A stretch of 5,125 nucleotides of DNA from Candidatus Aminicenantota bacterium. GTDB lineage: Bacteria > Acidobacteriota > Aminicenantia > Aminicenantales > JAFGAV01. Positions 4,040 to 5,125 of the stretch are shown one piece after another (within the stretch, counting starts at the first letter, position 1; each line of letters starts with the position of its first letter). The notes beneath the pieces were generated by a model. It searched no databases and had not been told where the DNA came from. It saw only the letters and a list, made by a program, of their open reading frames with translations. The stretch spans positions 1 through 5,125 of the forward strand of contig VGJG01000156.1 of assembly GCA_016867615.1 (NCBI GenBank). The letters are read 5' to 3'. A program made the translations under genes and the position numbers.

Positions 4040-5125
4040 ATGAGAAAAAGCCTGCTGGCCCTGCTCGTCGTCGGCCTCGTCCTGGTCTCGTTCCGCTTTT
4101 CCTGGAACGACGACCCCTGGGACCGCTCCCTGGCCAAGGTCGCCGAGCTGGCCGACATCGTCGAGAGGAGCTATTACCGGCAGACGGACCGGTCGGAGCT
4201 CGTCTACGCCTCGATCCGGGGCATGCTCCTCACTCTCGACCCCCATTCCTATTTCCTCGACCCGCAGACCTTCGCCCGCATGCGGGAGGACCAGACGGGG
4301 AAGTACGCCGGGCTCGGCATCCAGATCCAGAAGCAGGAAGACCGGCTGATCGTCATCGCTCCCATCGAGGGCACGCCCGCCTGGCGCCTGGGCATCCAGG
4401 TCGGCGACGTGATCTCCCATATCGACGGGGAGAGCACGAAGCCCCTGTCGAGCTTCGAGGCCATGCAGCGCCTACGGGGGGTGAAGGGCACGGAGGTCAC
4501 CATCACCCTCGTTCGGGAGGGCCTGGAGAGCCCGTTCGACGTGACCATCGTCCGCGAGGAGATCACGCTTTACAGCGTGCCCTACGCCTTCATGCTCGAC
4601 GACCGGACGGGCTACGTCTTCATCCGCAACTTCGCCGAGACCACGGCCCGGGAATTCCAGGAAAAAATGAGGGACCTCTCCTCCCGGGGGATGACCCGCC
4701 TGGTCCTCGACCTGCGCTACAACGCCGGGGGGCCGCTTTTCCAGTCGCTCGAGATCGCCGACGAATTCCTTCCCAAGGGGGCGCTCATCGTCTCCATCAA
4801 GGGCCGGAACACCGGTTACGACCGCCAGTTCCGGGCGGGGCGCGACGGACAGCACGAGCGGCTGCCCCTCACGGTCCTGATCAACGAGGGCAGCGCCAGC
4901 GCCTCGGAGATCGTCGCCGGGGCGGTCATGGACAACGACCGGGGGTATGTCGTCGGCGAGGTGTCCTTCGGCAAGGGGCTGGTCCAGACCGTCTATCCCC
5001 TCGGGCCGGACACGGCCGTGGCCCTGACCACGGCCAAATATCTGACGCCCAGCGGACGGTCGATCCAGAAGGATTATTCCCATCTCGAGGACTATTTCCT
5101 GGCCGGGACAACTCCCCGGCGTCCA
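4040..5125 (+). CDS. S41-family carboxyl-terminal processing protease (CtpA/Prc-like), partial at right edge
   Basis: The 362 visible residues form an exported or membrane-anchored C-terminal processing peptidase. These enzymes trim or degrade periplasmic proteins, recognising C-termini through a PDZ domain. Order: signal or anchor segment at about 4-18 (SLLALLVVGLVLVSF); N-terminal helices with the family motif LDPHSYFL at 66-73; PDZ domain from GLGIQI at 91 to about 175 (including GTPAWRLGIQVGDVI at 111-125); then the protease core with LVLDLRYNAGG at 221-231. Catalytic residues are intact: S287 in EGSASASEIVAG, K312 in SFGKGLVQ, and Q316, with the same 25- and 4-residue spacings as E. coli Prc (S452, K477, Q481). 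The ATG at 4040 has no clear ribosome site, but it starts the signal segment and no better start precedes it. The reading frame is open to the window end, so the C-terminus is missing. Confidence 0.95.
   Translation, partial: MRKSLLALLVVGLVLVSFRFSWNDDPWDRSLAKVAELADIVERSYYRQTDRSELVYASIRGMLLTLDPHSYFLDPQTFARMREDQTGKYAGLGIQIQKQEDRLIVIAPIEGTPAWRLGIQVGDVISHIDGESTKPLSSFEAMQRLRGVKGTEVTITLVREGLESPFDVTIVREEITLYSVPYAFMLDDRTGYVFIRNFAETTAREFQEKMRDLSSRGMTRLVLDLRYNAGGPLFQSLEIADEFLPKGALIVSIKGRNTGYDRQFRAGRDGQHERLPLTVLINEGSASASEIVAGAVMDNDRGYVVGEVSFGKGLVQTVYPLGPDTAVALTTAKYLTPSGRSIQKDYSHLEDYFLAGTTPRRP

Noticed and set aside
4019..5083. Minus-strand open frames (4019-4420, 4249-4566, 4472-5083)
   Set aside because: They are antisense to the S41 protease, whose catalytic motifs are unambiguous.

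Overview
The window is GC-rich DNA carrying six real protein genes, two of them cut by the window edges, arranged as two divergent blocks. The gene set (tatA-tatC operon, an exported SUMF1-domain protein, a carboxyl-terminal processing protease, an exported MurQ-like sugar-phosphate SIS protein) and the codon style suggest a Gram-negative-type bacterium from a GC-rich lineage. Acidobacteriota or Aminicenantes-like bacteria are my best guess, but this is an impression from protein style only, since there is no rRNA or tRNA in the window.

Left block (positions 1-2607, minus strand): one tight operon read right to left as tatA, tatC, a P-loop nucleotide kinase-like gene, a dCMP-type deaminase, then a MurQ/GckR-like SIS gene that runs off the left edge. 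A strong sigma70-like promoter (TTGACT, 17 bp spacer, TATAGT) lies just before tatA. All genes abut or overlap: kinase and deaminase share an ATGA overlap, and the deaminase and SIS genes overlap by 23 bp. This implies co-transcription and translational coupling. TatA and TatC export folded proteins. The kinase and deaminase suggest pyrimidine deoxynucleotide metabolism, though their adjacency also recalls the two domains of anti-phage deoxycytidine-nucleotide deaminases.

Centre (about 2602-2845): divergent promoters separated by two ACATGT palindromes. Rightward transcription passes through a leader of about 180 nt, which holds a possible small Arg-rich ORF, into a TTG-started gene for a secreted SUMF1-like protein (2842-3657). 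This protein lacks the catalytic cysteine pair of true formylglycine-generating enzymes. Gene and leader look less GC-biased than the flanking genes.

Right block: a 382-bp non-coding gap (3658-4039) packed with inverted repeats, including perfect 8-, 11- and 12-bp arms. It could be a palindromic repeat island, a small non-autonomous mobile element or a structured RNA. It is followed by an S41 (CtpA/Prc-type) protease gene with a complete Ser/Lys/Gln catalytic set, which runs off the right edge and may be expressed from a leaderless or nearly leaderless promoter.
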